Source: Agarophyton chilense
Taxonomy: Eukaryota > Rhodophyta > Florideophyceae > Gracilariales > Gracilariaceae
DNA: 64,000 nucleotides
Direction of reading: 5' to 3'
NCBI GenBank assembly: GCA_030374765.1
Contig: JARGXX010000080.1
Coordinates: 1,054,001-1,118,000 of the forward strand
How positions within the stretch are numbered: position 1 is the stretch's first letter; each line of letters starts with the position of its first letter. Shown here one piece after another: positions 23,701-35,000 of the stretch. The position numbers and the translations under genes were made by a program. The notes beneath the pieces are model-generated. The model did no database searches. It saw nothing but the letters and a program-made list of their open reading frames with translations, and was not told where the DNA came from.

Positions 23701-25960
23701 CCAATGCGCAAAGAACCGGGTGAAACTCCGGAAGCACTCCAAACGGATGAAGCTTTTCCCTGCAAGGGCGCCCCTCGTGTTTGTCGCAATCGACATTCTC
23801 GGGCCTCTACTCAAGACGCGCAAGGGAAACAAGTTCCTCTTGGTTATCACTGACCGCTTTTCGAAGCTGGTGCGCACCGTACCTTTACGGAAGATCACCG
23901 CTTTCACGGTTGCGAACGCCTTCGTTACGCACTGGGCGTTCGTTTATGCCCCTCCGATAGAGGTTCTATCCGATAACGGTAAGCAGCTCGCCTCTAAGTT
24001 CTTTCAGGACGTCTGCCGCATCCTCGACGTCAAGAACCTGTTTACTACCACCTACCACCCGCAAACAAACGGGCAGGTGGAACGCTTCAACCGCACCCTA
24101 CTCGCGTCGCTACGCTCCTACGTATCCGATCACCCAATGACATGGGACATTTATTCTGATGCTATCACCTACGCCTACAACACGCAGGTTCACCGGACAA
24201 CCGGTCTGACTCCCTTCGAGCTTGTGCTCTCCAGGACACCCCCGCAAGTGGCGGTCGAACCACAACACAGGGTCACCTCTTTCCCATCCATGGGTCAATA
24301 CCGCCTCAAGTGGAAGAACTGGCTTACCAAGCTCTTACCGGTCGCCCGGAAGTCCATGGAACGTGCCCAGGCCGCCTACAAGGGGTATTTTGATAACCGC
24401 TTACGCAGACCACTACCGGCACCGCCCAAGCCGGGAACCTACATGTTCGTTCGCCGGGAGTACTACAACCCCCGGACCGACAAGCGTCACAAGCTCTCGC
24501 CTGTCGCCAAAGGTCCGTTCCGGGTCGTGTCCTCCCTCCCCGGCACCGTTGTGGTGGACAAGAACGGCGACCACGAACGTCTTTCACAAGACCGCATCGT
24601 AGCCGCCCCACCGCCGCAGGCGGAAAACGCATCAGCCCCCGTCGAAACAGCCTCGGATACCACGGGTACAACGGTGGCACCACGCCCCGCCGTGGTACCG
24701 CACCCCTCACGGGGTCTCTCCGATATACCGACTTTATCGGAACCACCGGCAATGTTGGAAACACCTGGCCCTCGCGGCCAGCTACCCTTACGGGCGCCGC
24801 GCAGCGGTTTTTATACCCGCCATGCAGTTAGCCCACCATCACCCGTCGCTCCGTCTAAGGAGGGGGAGGGGACCCGCTCAATCGCGGAAGCATCGCCGTC
24901 CCAACGGAAGTTTAACCGGACACCCCGGGCAAGGCCCCCGAGCGGGCATCCGGCATCGTCGCCGGACGCCACTCCGCTCCCTCGGGACGCGGCTGTCAAT
25001 CCGACCGCCACGCAACCCCGCAAGGGGAACCAAGGCGCTCGAAGACCCGAAGCCGGGAAGCGAGACCCTACGGACGCTCCGCATCGCGTGGAAGCAACTA
25101 AGGGCTCCCCGCACATTTGTGGTCGCACACCGAGCGTTTCGGTCGATACCGGTACTCCGGCGGGCGCTGCGCAAGCAGGTGTGGCGAGCCCCTCCGTTGA
25201 GAACGGTACGAACCCCATGGGGGAAAAGGGGCGCAACGACAAGTCGAAAACCGCCTCCCTTGCCGAACAATCGGAGCCAACCGTCCGCGACGGCCCGACC
25301 ACCCGTCCTCAAGGTCACGTGACCCGGGCGGGAGATCGTACCAATGGGCACCCGGCATCCCGGTCATTGGCTGACAGCCACCCCGCGGAGGCGGATCGCC
25401 GGGACGGTGAACCACTCACCGCCCACGGCGCACCGCACAGCGGAAACTGCCCACCAATGGAAACGCCGCATGCCGCAAATCAAGCGGAGGCCTCCGGCGA
25501 ACCGTCACCAAGACGGAAGGACCCCCGCAAACTCGCGGTAAGGGCGGACTTCAGGGAAGCCCCTACTGCCCAGCGGAACCACAACCCGGCCGCGCCGGCA
25601 ACTTCCGCGAAGCGGTACGGCAGCCCCGGAAACCCGGCAACAACCCCAGAGCGGAATGACAAACCGGGTGACCCGGAACAGGCGACGACGAGCCCAGCAC
25701 CACGCGGCGCTGAGGCTCGGGTCACCACCACCCGGCAAGGCCGGCAAGTTTACGTGCAGGAGTACGTCCTCGACCGAATCGTCGGACATAGCTACGATGG
25801 GCACGGGGTGCTCCAGTACCGGACCCGCTGATACGGATACGGGCTGGAGTGGGACACTCCGGAGCCCATCGAGCACCTCCCGCGCTCTGCGGTAATGCGA
25901 TACCACCGCCTTGCGGGGACGGCACTCCCAGCCACGCCGGTAAACGCCCAAGAGGGATAA
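20717..25960 (+). pseudogene. E1 pol: protease, reverse transcriptase, RNase H, integrase, chromodomain (one nonsense codon in the chromodomain)
   Basis: The frame is open from about 20717 to a TGA at 25829 (1704 codons). It has no obvious ATG before MAKRNYKVYADLG (20875), so it may be reached from gag by frameshift. Protease is VLDTGAGPNF (about residue 77). RT has VLALKADGTWRFCVDYRRLN and YLDDIIVFS (about 566). RNase H is YSIDTDASDHQVGGALF. The integrase zinc domain runs from HLSHYPALGGHS to FCTQC, with catalytic Asp/Asp/Glu in AIDILGP, LSDNGKQ and NGQVERFN (about 1114). A long Pro/Arg-rich tail follows. The chromodomain (YVLDRIVGHSYDGHGVLQYR) is cut at 25829, where E2 has TGG. The same frame continues to a TAA at 25958 with YGYGLEWDTPEPIEHLPRSA, so only this one stop separates it from a full chromovirus pol. 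Confidence 0.93.
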
Positions 25961-26293
25961 ACCGTGAACACGGAATGGAATGGCTGATGGCGCCACGCGC
26001 CATCTCCGTCCATGCCCCAACGCGGGGAAGGAAGCAACCGCTCACGCTATCCCAACGTCGTTGGTGGTCGTGCCAGTTACCTGGTCCGCGCGCGAAGCGC
26101 CAACCGTTAAACACGGAACTCCCAGCTAGGCTGGTTCCCTGCAACGCGGGAACCCCGGTAGAAGGCCGGTACCCCGGAAAGAAAGAAGCGGACTTGGGAA
26201 AGGGCGTCGGAAAGGCGACCCTCTTCTTTTTATTTCTCACTACTGGCAAGGGCGCCCTGGTGGCGCCGCCCTACATTCTACCGGAAGCTCCGG

Positions 26294-28069
26294 TCATTCC
26301 TCCGCACGAGGTGGACCCCCGCCCAGGCGGTTGGCTAAGGCATCCCGCATGGCGGCCCCATCACCCGAGGTCTCGGAAGGGCGAAGCCCCACCTCCAGAA
26401 GGAAGCGCGTGATGACCTCGCCCCGCTCCGCGCCAGCAGCAGTTGCGGGCGGGCCCGCCACCGATGGAGTCGGATAGGGATCCGTTCGCACGGCATCAGC
26501 AGCCCCGGATGGAGCCGCACCACCGTATTCAATGGACTCCTCACCGGCCTCGCCGGACTAGTCACCCTCCATCGGAGCGTAACCGGGATCCTCCGGTTCG
26601 TTGTCGACCATAGGGTCACCATCCACATAGTCGCGGTAATAGTCGCTCGAGTCGACATACCCTCGCGGGTGGTCGGCCGGGACTTCACGCGGCGCATGCC
26701 GGTTGGCTTCCCCTTCCTCGCGGCTGATCTCGTGGTACTCCCAGGGGTTGAAGTAGACGAAATCCCCCGCTAGCGCGGTATTCCTCCTGAATCCGGGGCC
26801 AGACCCGCGACGCGGTTGAATGCGTTGGGAGTTCTCCAGCGGGACCTCATCCCACTGGACCCCCTCCACAAAGTCGAGGAGGCCCAGCATCTCTTCTTCG
26901 TTCGCCTCGCCCCCGAGGGGGATGCGCATGTCCATACGGCGGATCGCAGCCCGCACACGCGGTGGCACGTACCACAATCGGCATTGGTCGTACGCCTCAG
27001 CGAGGATAAAAGCCGCAGTGCAGACGGCCCATTCGCTTACCACGACGGACCACCACCCCGACTGGGGATCGTTCAAGAACGACGACCCTACATAGGTGAA
27101 GACTGGGGGCAGCTCAATGAAGCAACCCCAGCACGTCTCCAAGGAGGACCACCAGTCTGGGAGACTGACGTACCGACCACGTCGGTGAGCAGGCGCGATG
27201 CGCTCAATCTCCGTGTTCTGGTACGGTACGAAATACCCGGTCCGGGCCCGCCAACGCCGCTCATCGCGGATGATGTTCTGAAGGAAGTTCGAGCGCGACT
27301 GCCGCGGTGGGTAGCGGATCTCTGCCCGAAGAATCGGTCGTACCCAGCAAAGGGCTTCTTGCCGAGCGATCGGTGTGCCCCTCCAAGCGAGGGTTTCCAA
27401 TCCGTTAAGACGGTCACAGTACGACATTTCCCCGCGAGTGCGGTAAATGTGGACGTCGAACTCGACATCTGGCGGTATCGGGAACTCGAAAGGCGCCCGA
27501 TGGTGCCTGAGATAAGCGATCCGCACAAGCGCGGCCTGAGCCTCCGCAGAGGATTCACTGCGTCGGCGGAGTATGTGGTGTACCGGGATGGCGATACTAT
27601 TACGCCAATCCCAGGACATGGTCACCACCCCGGGCAGGTCGCCCGGGAGCATCTCCGAATTATCGGTGTAGGATTGGATCAAATCCTCGTCGCGGGCAGC
27701 CAATGGGTGAAACCAAGGCGCATACCGCAACATCGCGGAGCCATGCCGAGTTCTCGGATTTGCACCTACAAGGGCGTCGTAGGTCGGCCACTGCGGTGGG
27801 TCTGCCTGTCCGCGAAAGCGGGCGCCAATACGGCGGTCTTCGTACGCGAGGTTGGTAACATCCCCAGGGCGGGGCGCGGACCGGAAGCTGGTGGAACCAC
27901 CAAGGGCGGGATTCGCAGATGTGTTATGACGGTCGGGGTTGGACATGGTGCGTGTTGGTGGGCTGTGGTTGGAATTGGATGCGAAGAGCTGGCGTGGGAT
28001 CCTTGGTGAAGGTGTGTTGGTTTCCGGAGACCCGGTGTCGGACGTGCTCTTATCATGACGAGCTGCCAT
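26294..28069 (-). CDS. E1 antisense accessory ORF (about 591 codons, one internal TAG), unknown function
   Basis: Lies between pol and the 3' LTR on the strand opposite to gag-pol. The ATG at 28069 (MAARHDKSTSDTG) starts 48 bp inside the 3' LTR edge. The frame reads to a TAG at 26558-26560, then continues with no further stop to a TGA at 26294. The extension ends GEVITRFLLEVGLRPSETSG and GAAMRDALANRLGGG, which E2 also encodes, so the TAG is probably a mutation. The N-terminus is low-complexity Ser/Pro/Asn. The core is Trp-rich: WPTYDALVGANPR, APWFHPLAARDEDL, LPDWWSSLETCWGCFIELPP, AGDFVYFNPWEYHEI. No signal peptide, membrane segment or enzyme motif is seen. By eye over half of core residues match the E2 protein. 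I do not recognise the family. Confidence 0.8.
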
Positions 28070-28103
28070 GCCGACTTCCTCTTCGAGGTGTTCGCCCTGT
28101 CTT

Positions 28104-28114
28104 AAGGGGGGGGA
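28104..28114 (+). promoter_or_regulatory. Polypurine tract of E1
   Basis: AAGGGGGGGGA lies two bases before the 3' LTR, the usual place for plus-strand priming. Confidence 0.85.
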
Positions 28115-28116
28115 TA

Positions 28117-28980
28117 TGAAGAGCAACGTCCTCCAGGGAGGTTTTTGGGGACTTCAGTTTTTTCCGGAGCCTCCGGCGTGCAACCTCGTTATGAGTAGGA
28201 GTAATCCGTTTTCACGGCGATAGCCGGAACGCCGGTGATGCACCGGCGGGACCGGGTGCCGTACACGTGGCCGCAGCGCCCGTGCGACACGTGGCCGCCA
28301 GATGGGCCCCTTTGTTAGACGGACATTTAGCTATTTAGGATAGACTTTATTTATTCTATTCTACGGTGACTACAGTACGTAGGCCGCCGGCCTCGCGGCC
28401 GCCGGTCCAGTAAAGTCTCCCCAACAAGGGTGATCTTGGTCTTCCAGATCTTGGCTCTGGGTCGAACCGCCTGCGCGGATATACAACTTTTTACCGAGAG
28501 ATTTCCCGTGGTGCACGGCTTCCCAACCCCCTTGGACGTTCAAGCAGCCTTCGTGTGTTGGGTACCTATTCCCACTTTCGTGGTTCCACCCGTGTATACG
28601 GTTTGCTACACCAGGCAGTGCCGGCTATTCCCGAGTCCCCTCTTGCGACTCGTGGTCAACCTCGCCCTCTTGCCTCCGTTCCCATTTTCCTTCCCTTTTC
28701 CTCCCCTTCATTGGGCAACTCCCGCTCTTGCGGCTTGCACTGACACCTGTCGTGCTCGCCACTCTCGTGGGTTTTGCCTCTTCAGAGGATACGCAAGCAC
28801 CGCTTCGGCGGATATTCTCGGCTTCTTTCAGCCTCCCTGCGCCCGTCGCGACGGTTCGGCTCCGGCTTACACCCGGCATTGCGCGCCGATCCCTGGGAGG
28901 GCTCTACCGCGCCGGTTACCTCGTGAGAGGAAGATCCGGACGTCTTCGTAGGTTTTCCCCCTTGGGGGCATTGTCCTACA
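28117..28980 (+). repeat. 3' LTR of E1
   Basis: 864 bp, same ends as the 5' LTR, with a few dozen scattered substitutions and no length difference. Confidence 0.95.
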
Positions 28981-28985
28981 AGGTG

Positions 28986-29073
28986 TAAGGCCATTACTCC
29001 CCACCGAGGGTGAACAGTGCAACTGTAAAAAGTTGATTGGACGTAGGTACGAGACAGCTCGTGAAGTGGTTGG
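28986..29073 (-). mobile_element. G4-family LTR fragment, right part (continues the piece at 17461-17583)
   Basis: After the duplicated AGGTG, the sequence TAAGGCCATTACTCCCC through CTCGTGAAGTGGTTGG matches the reverse complement of 62945-63040. It directly continues the G4 LTR that was broken at 17583. It stops abruptly at 29073, where the E2 LTR begins; the remaining roughly 480 bp of the LTR are not found on the far side of E2. Confidence 0.85.
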
Positions 29074-29961
29074 TGTAGGACAACGCTTGGAGCGGAGACA
29101 CCACGAAGATGTTCGGGATCTTCCTCTCTTGAGAGACACGCCTCAGGCGGAGGAGACGCGTACCAGCGGAGCACAGAAACAGAGCCACTCTGGAAAGGCA
29201 AGACGGAGTCGGGTGTAAGACCGAGGCCAATCCGGCGGGATATACCTAGAGTGTTTAGGTGAGCACGGCACAGTCCGGGGTGTGACCAATCCTATGCGGA
29301 GCGGTATCACGGCGATTCTCGGAAAAGGAGCGAGGAAACACTCGTATGAGGTGGACGAGCGAGGTGAGTGGTGCGGCCGCTCACGAGATCCAAAAACGAG
29401 AACAAGCGGAAAACGGGGGCGAAACCCTATACAAGGGCGAGACTACGACAAGTGTCGGCGATTGAATATGAACCCACGGTGGTGGTAGCACTCTGGTCGA
29501 CAGAGCGGTGGATGAACTAACGTGCAACGAGCGCTCACGCAGTATGCGGTGAAGACGCGCCGAAGGCGAAGAGTTCAGAGCCATGACTCCCTGCTTGGTA
29601 TCTCCCAAGACGGTCTTTACTGGGGAGCAGTGCTCAACCTCCTAAGTAGTGTGGCGCGCGGCCCCTGATAGTGGGCACGCGCCCGAAAAATAGACACTAA
29701 ATAGCGATAGCGTAGCCAAATAAATACTAAAAATTACTAAATAATACTAACCATTAGGTAGAATCCGGGCCACGTGTGGCACGGCTTGTACTCGAGCGTT
29801 GGCATCCGTGCAGTCCACGTGTTCCACCAGTGTGCACTTCCGGTCCTAACCGGGCGTCAGCACGCAATAGTGGTATAGCTTGCCATAGCCCAAGCTGTTC
29901 CTCAAGCGAGCGCAACTTCTAAGTCCTGCGAAGAAACCCCCCTGAAGGGCATTGTCCTTCA
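29074..29961 (-). repeat. 3' LTR of E2
   Basis: 888 bp, almost identical to the LTR at 39314-40199 apart from scattered substitutions and small indels. It abuts the G4 LTR fragment on its left. Confidence 0.93.
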
Positions 29962-29963
29962 TA

Positions 29964-29974
29964 TCCCCCTCCTT
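29964..29974 (-). promoter_or_regulatory. Polypurine tract of E2
   Basis: On the minus strand AAGGAGGGGGA lies just before the 3' LTR, equivalent in place and composition to the E1 tract. Confidence 0.8.
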
Positions 29975-30200
29975 AGGTGACGAACACGCCGTCGACATGG
30001 CGGGGAGGCAACGGTCCAACCGGCATAAGAGCGAGCCGCGTAACGCGCCCAGCGATCACTCGACTGTCTAAGGCGGAGCTGCATCAACGAACGACAAACG
30101 CAACAACGCGGTAACCACTCCTCGAACTTCGAGCGCTCTTCCACAACGTACGCCAACTTCCAGCGACCACATCCCGATACCTCGGCGACCAGCACTCCCG

Positions 30201-31865
30201 ATGAACGGTGGTAACAATCCCCGCCGGGGTTACTTCTCCGGTTTTCATTCGGCTCCCCTTCCGCGGGGGAGTGCCTCCCCAACCGCGCCGAGCCGGTCCC
30301 GGGGTCCCGTTGAAGCTTCAAGCCACATCACTTCTGCGGAGGACATCTGGCCCAGTTACGACGAACTCGTCGGGTTAAACCCGCGTCAACATGCGGCGGT
30401 TCTCCGGAGAGCTCCGTGGTTCCATCCGACAGCGGTCCTCGACGAAGAACTCGTGGCCGCGTATGCTGATGGCAATGCGCGTCTCCCGGGCGAGCTGCCG
30501 GGTTTGATCACCAATTCGTGGGACTGGCGACGCCGTGTGGCGGTTCCCGTTCACGCGATTCTGCGGCGAAGGCGCGAGTCGGCGGAAGAGGCGCATTGTA
30601 CCTTCGTCCGCATCGGCTATTCACGGATCAACCGGGCAAACTTTCAATACCACATCCCCGACGAATTCGGCTTCGACCTACGGATGTACCGGACTCAAGG
30701 TGAGATCGGCTAATGTGACCGCCTTGCGGCGTTGGAAACTTACACAGGGCGCGGTCAACCGCCAGCGCGTCAAGAAGCGATCTGCTGGGTCCGTCCGATA
30801 CTTCGTGCCGAGTTCCGTCACCTTCGTCGTGAGTCTTGATATCCGTGGTTACAGAACTTCATCCGCGAGGAGCGTCGGGGCAGATCCCGCTTTGGGTTCC
30901 TTGTCCCTTATCAGAACACGGAGATAAACCGGATTTGTCCCTTCTACCAGATCGGGCGATACGTTCCCCTGCCTGGGTGGTGGTCCTCCGTCGAGGTGTG
31001 CCGGGGATGTTACGTGGAGTTGCCTCCCGTCGTCTCCTATCTGGGCTCGTACCTCATCGAGGATCCGCACTCCGGCTTATGGTCCGTGGTCCTAACCGAA
31101 TGGGCAGTCCGCGCCGCGGCGTACATCTTGTGGGAAGCCTACGACCAGTATCGACTGTGGTATCTTCCTCCGCATTTGCGTGGTTACATCCGGCAGCTGG
31201 ACCTTCAACTCCCTCTTCGAGGTGTCAATAACGCTGATGAAGCTCAGGAGCTCATCGACATCATTGGGCGTGTCGACTGGGCTGTCGTGCCTGTCCGGCA
31301 GAGCGGCCGTGGTCAAGAAGCCCGTGGGGCTGATCGGTCTCCGGGGCGTCGCACGCCGTTGGCGGGAGATTTCATCTTCTTTAACCCATGGGAGCAGCAA
31401 GAGATCTCCGAGGAGGAGGCGTCGGCACTCCGGATGGCTCCGCGAGGCATACCATACGGGCACCCCGTGGGGTTTGTCAACTCGGATGACTTCTACTACG
31501 CCTATGGCGGTGATGATCTCCCGGAGAAGGCGGGCGAATACCGTGGCGACAAGGACATGGAAGACGTAGGAGACCCCGATGGTGCCGATACTACGGCGCG
31601 GCCGGCGCAGGGAGCGACTCACGCAAGTGCGGTGGTCGATCCAGTGGGGGCGGCGCCGCCGGACGAACCGGAAGTTATCGAGGTTCCCATACGCCCAGAG
31701 GCGGTCGTGATCTCCCAGTTCCTTCGGGGTGTTGGACTGAACGCGCAAGCGGCGAGCGGCGACATCGGTGCGATGAGAGACGCCCTCGCGGCACGCCTGG
31801 CCGGTGGGAGTAACCCCTCTAGCGATTCGGGTGGCGCGCACGGCAATCCGGGTTCTTCCAACTAA
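30201..31865 (+). pseudogene. E2 antisense accessory ORF (about 555 codons, two internal stops), homologue of the E1 antisense protein
   Basis: Transcribed opposite to E2 gag-pol and convergent with pol (pol ends at 32078). The ATG at 30201 (MNGGNNPRRGYFSG) opens one frame to a TAA at 31863. It has only two stops, TAA at 30711 (E1 has a Tyr codon here) and TGA at 30837; the same frame resumes with no shift. Matching blocks with the E1 protein in the same order are IWPSYDELVGLNPR, APWFHPTAVLDEELVAAY, SWDWRRRVAVPVHAILRRRR, ICWVRPILRAEFR, LVPYQNTEINRI, LPGWWSSVEVCRGCYVELPP, EAYDQYRLWYLPPHLR and AGDFIFFNPWEQQEISEEEA. The conserved tail is VVISQFLRGVGLNAQAASG. The C-terminal third is acidic and repetitive. 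Function unknown; the agreement with E1 shows this frame was translated in the ancestor. Confidence 0.85.
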
Positions 31866-32077
31866 TCCCTTGTGATCTTGGTTAGTATGTCCCGCTGTGC
31901 GGTAGTGTGTGCAGCAACTTCGAAAAGGGTAAAGTACTTCCGTCTATGACGTATTTGTTTTCTTTCTTCTCTTCCACTTCTTCTGAGTGTCCTTCTCCAG
32001 GTTTTCTGTGCATCTTCTCCTTCTTTCAAGGGCCCTTATCCAGATCTTCTGTTCCTTTATCCCCATCGGGTGTCTTC

Positions 32078-35000
32078 TTATCCCAATTGGGCTCGGTCTA
32101 TGATAGCCGGCAAAGCCGTGACAGTACGACGATGATACTGTACCACCTTTGACCGAGGTAGGTGCTGTATCGGTTCGTCTGAATCCCATTCGGGGCGGTA
32201 CCCGTACCAACGGACCAAGTATTGGATATAACCCTTTGGGTGGTAGGAGTGCTTAAAAATGCGTCCGACCACGAACTCTTGTCGGTACACTTCCCGGCCA
32301 TCCCGTATGACGCTGTCGCTATTTACGGGTGGTACCCGTCCTGAGCCAGGGCGTACCGAAGTGATCAAGCGTTGGGCGGCTTCGCTCTGGTCGGACCGTG
32401 TAGCGCGCAAGGCAGTCCTCGGGTGAGTAGAATGTCGACCCGAGTTCGGCGGTTCATTTTCTCCAAGTGCCGGACTTGTTTCAGCGCTTCCCACTCCGGT
32501 TGGAGGGCCCACACCAGCGGGTAACCCGGGTGGTCGTTCCACTAATCGGCGTGGCGAAGCTCGCTTCGGCGGTGAGATTCGCTGGGGCGGTGGCGCATTG
32601 TCGCGCCTCTCTGTCCCACGGCGAGATTCCGTGTAGTCACGTGAGCGTTCCAATGGCTGGCTGTCCGGCGTCGGCGCCGTGGATGTATCCGCCTCCCTGT
32701 GCGGGGTACTTGGCGGTGCGTCGTCCACTCGTACTGTATCAGGCTGCGGTGCGTCAAGCGCATTTGCATTCCGTGTTGCACGTGTGGTGACACGTCGGCG
32801 AGTGTTGGTGGCGTTATCCGCAGGTGCGTTCTGAGGTTTGGATAGCGACAGCGTCGAGTCGTGCAGGACGTCGGTATAAGGCACCCCTGATGGGCGAAGA
32901 ATGACACGCGACGGTGCGGCGTTTCCAGCGACGGTATCGACCGGATTACGACGGCTGTCGGGCGCCTCCTTCTCCTTAGACGATGCACCGGAGTTGGCGT
33001 CCGTCGGGTGGACTGGAGAGGAGCGACGAATGCGCGACACGATTTCTTTCGGGTTGTGCGCCGCGGGTAGCGGAAGGTCAGACAAACCTCGAGATGGGTG
33101 TGGTAACGCGTAGGGACGCGGGTGGACCTGGGGTAAGGGGGTCGATGAATCCGTATCAACGGGAGCAGTCACACCAGTAGGTTGGGATGTTAACGGCGGA
33201 GGAGCCGATACCACGCGATCGCGGGAGATGCGTTCGTGATTACCAGCGAGGTCAACCACGACAGTGTCGGGAGCCACCGAAATAACCCGAAAGGGGCCGT
33301 CGGCAACGGGTGACAGCTTGTGGCGTTTCTCCTTCTCTGGGTTCCAATACTCCTTGCGGATGAATACATAACCGTCGGGGGCGAGACGTGGCGGCGAGCG
33401 AGGGGCTTTGGTATCAAAGTCACGCTTGTAAGCGGCCTGGGCTCGGCCCCTTGAACGCCGTGCGGCGGGAACGAGCTTCGTGAGCCAAGTTTTCCACGCT
33501 TCCCGGTAAGCAGTCGGTGACGGAAAGGTATCCAGCGTGGGCTGTGGTTCCAGCGCCACGGGCGGTGGGGTACGGGACAATACCAGCTCGAAGGGCGTTA
33601 GTCCAGTTGTCCTGTGCACCTGCGTATTGTACGCAAAGGTGAGCGCATCAGTGAAAAAGTCTCAATCTTTCGGGTGGTCTGCAACGTATGAACGGAGTGT
33701 CGCAAGTAATGTCCGGTTGAACCGTTCGGCCTGCCCATTAGTTTGGGGGTGGCAAGTGGTCGTGAACAGGTTCTTAATGTCCAAAATGCGACAAACTTCC
33801 TCGAAGAAACGAGAGGCGAACTGTCTCCCGCTATCGGAGAGGAGGTTGACCGGTGGGCCGTAGACGAAGACCCAGTGTAGGACGAAGGCTTGAGCCACGC
33901 TCATAGCGGAGATCTTCCGTAACGGTACGGTCCGGACATGCTTGGAGAAGCGATCCGTAATTACGAGTAAGAACTTGTAATTCCGCTTAGTGGTAAGGAA
34001 GGAACCAATTATATCGATGGCCACAAACTCCAATGGAGCGCGAGCTGGAAACAGCTTCAACTTCGTCGCATGATGGCGGAGTTTGACACGGTTCCGAGCG
34101 CAATCGGTACAAAACCGCACCGTTGCGTAGCAGTCCACTGCCATTTCAGGCCAGTAGAAGTTACGGCGTAGGGTGAGGTAGAGTTTCCGTCACCCGACGT
34201 GGCCATTCAGTTTGGAGTAGTGCGACAACCGCAATACTCTCGACTGGAGGTTATGTGGTACCACGATTTGCGGGTGCGATCCAACGGTCCGTACAAGGTA
34301 TCCGGCGTCATTCACCTGAAAGGGGAGAGTACCTCCTCCATTCAGTTGAGCGCGGACCTTCGCGCAGAACGGGTCAGCGTATTGCTCCCGTATCATCTCC
34401 TCTGGAGTAATAGGCACGAAGTTCCCTGGTAGGGGTTTCTCGGAATCTTCCGAGAGAAGAAAGTCGTCCAATTCGGAACCGGAATCTGAAGAGTCCGTGT
34501 CTCGTTCCTCGTCCTCGATGGTAGCGTCGTCGCCATTCACTGCAAAGCAGGGTATTTCATCGTCTTTGACGGGTAGTGCTTCGCCAGTAGTGACCAGGTG
34601 GGAGAGAGCATCGGATTGGGTGTTGCACGATCTTTTTCGGTACTGCACGTCAAATTCAAATTCCGCTAGACGGAGACGCCAACGCATCAAACAGCCTGAA
34701 GGCTCCGAGATGGAGAGTAGCCATCGAAGTGATGCGTGGTCCGTAAAAACGGTGAAATGATTACCCATGAGATAGGGGCGCAACTTTTGTAATGCCCACA
34801 CTACTGGAAGGCATTCCTTCTCCGAGACGGAGTAATTTTTCTCGTGGACGTTTAGCGATCGAGACCAGTACCCTACGGGGCGTCTTTCCCCATTGGGTGC
34901 AGTTTGAAACAGTGCACAACCTACTTGGTAGTCGCTGGCGTCCGTATCTACGGTGAAGGGCCTTCCAGGCTTGGGCAACGAGAGGATCGGGGCGGAGACG

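Larger units (their letters stand above)
17584..28980 (+). mobile_element. E1: complete chromodomain-type Ty3/gypsy retrotransposon with an antisense accessory ORF (11.4 kb)
   Basis: Two 864-bp LTRs (17584-18447 and 28117-28980) begin TGAAGAGCAACG and end TTGTCCTACA. A primer site follows the first LTR, a polypurine tract precedes the second, and gag and pol lie between. The flanks are GGGTG (17579-17583) and AGGTG (28981-28985), a 5-bp target duplication with one change. The uninterrupted target is visible in the inverted G4-family solo LTR at 62455-63152. By eye the LTRs differ at roughly 25-30 of 864 positions, so the copy is not recent. Gag, pol and antisense frame each have one or two lesions. 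Confidence 0.95.

Noticed and set aside
24811..25351. Several 150-codon frames on both strands of the E1 pol tail
   Set aside because: GC-rich low-complexity sequence keeps all frames open. Only the pol frame connects to integrase and chromodomain.
28430..28951. 173-codon plus-strand frame inside the E1-type LTRs, also at 61704-62225 and partly at 17897-18244
   Set aside because: It starts at GTG, follows CT-rich LTR composition and is broken in one of the three copies. Conservation is explained by the LTRs being repeats.
32542..33159. 205-codon frame overlapping E2 pol in another frame
   Set aside because: It is a shadow of the Pro/Arg/Ser-rich pol tail. The pol frame matches E1 and the overlapping one does not.
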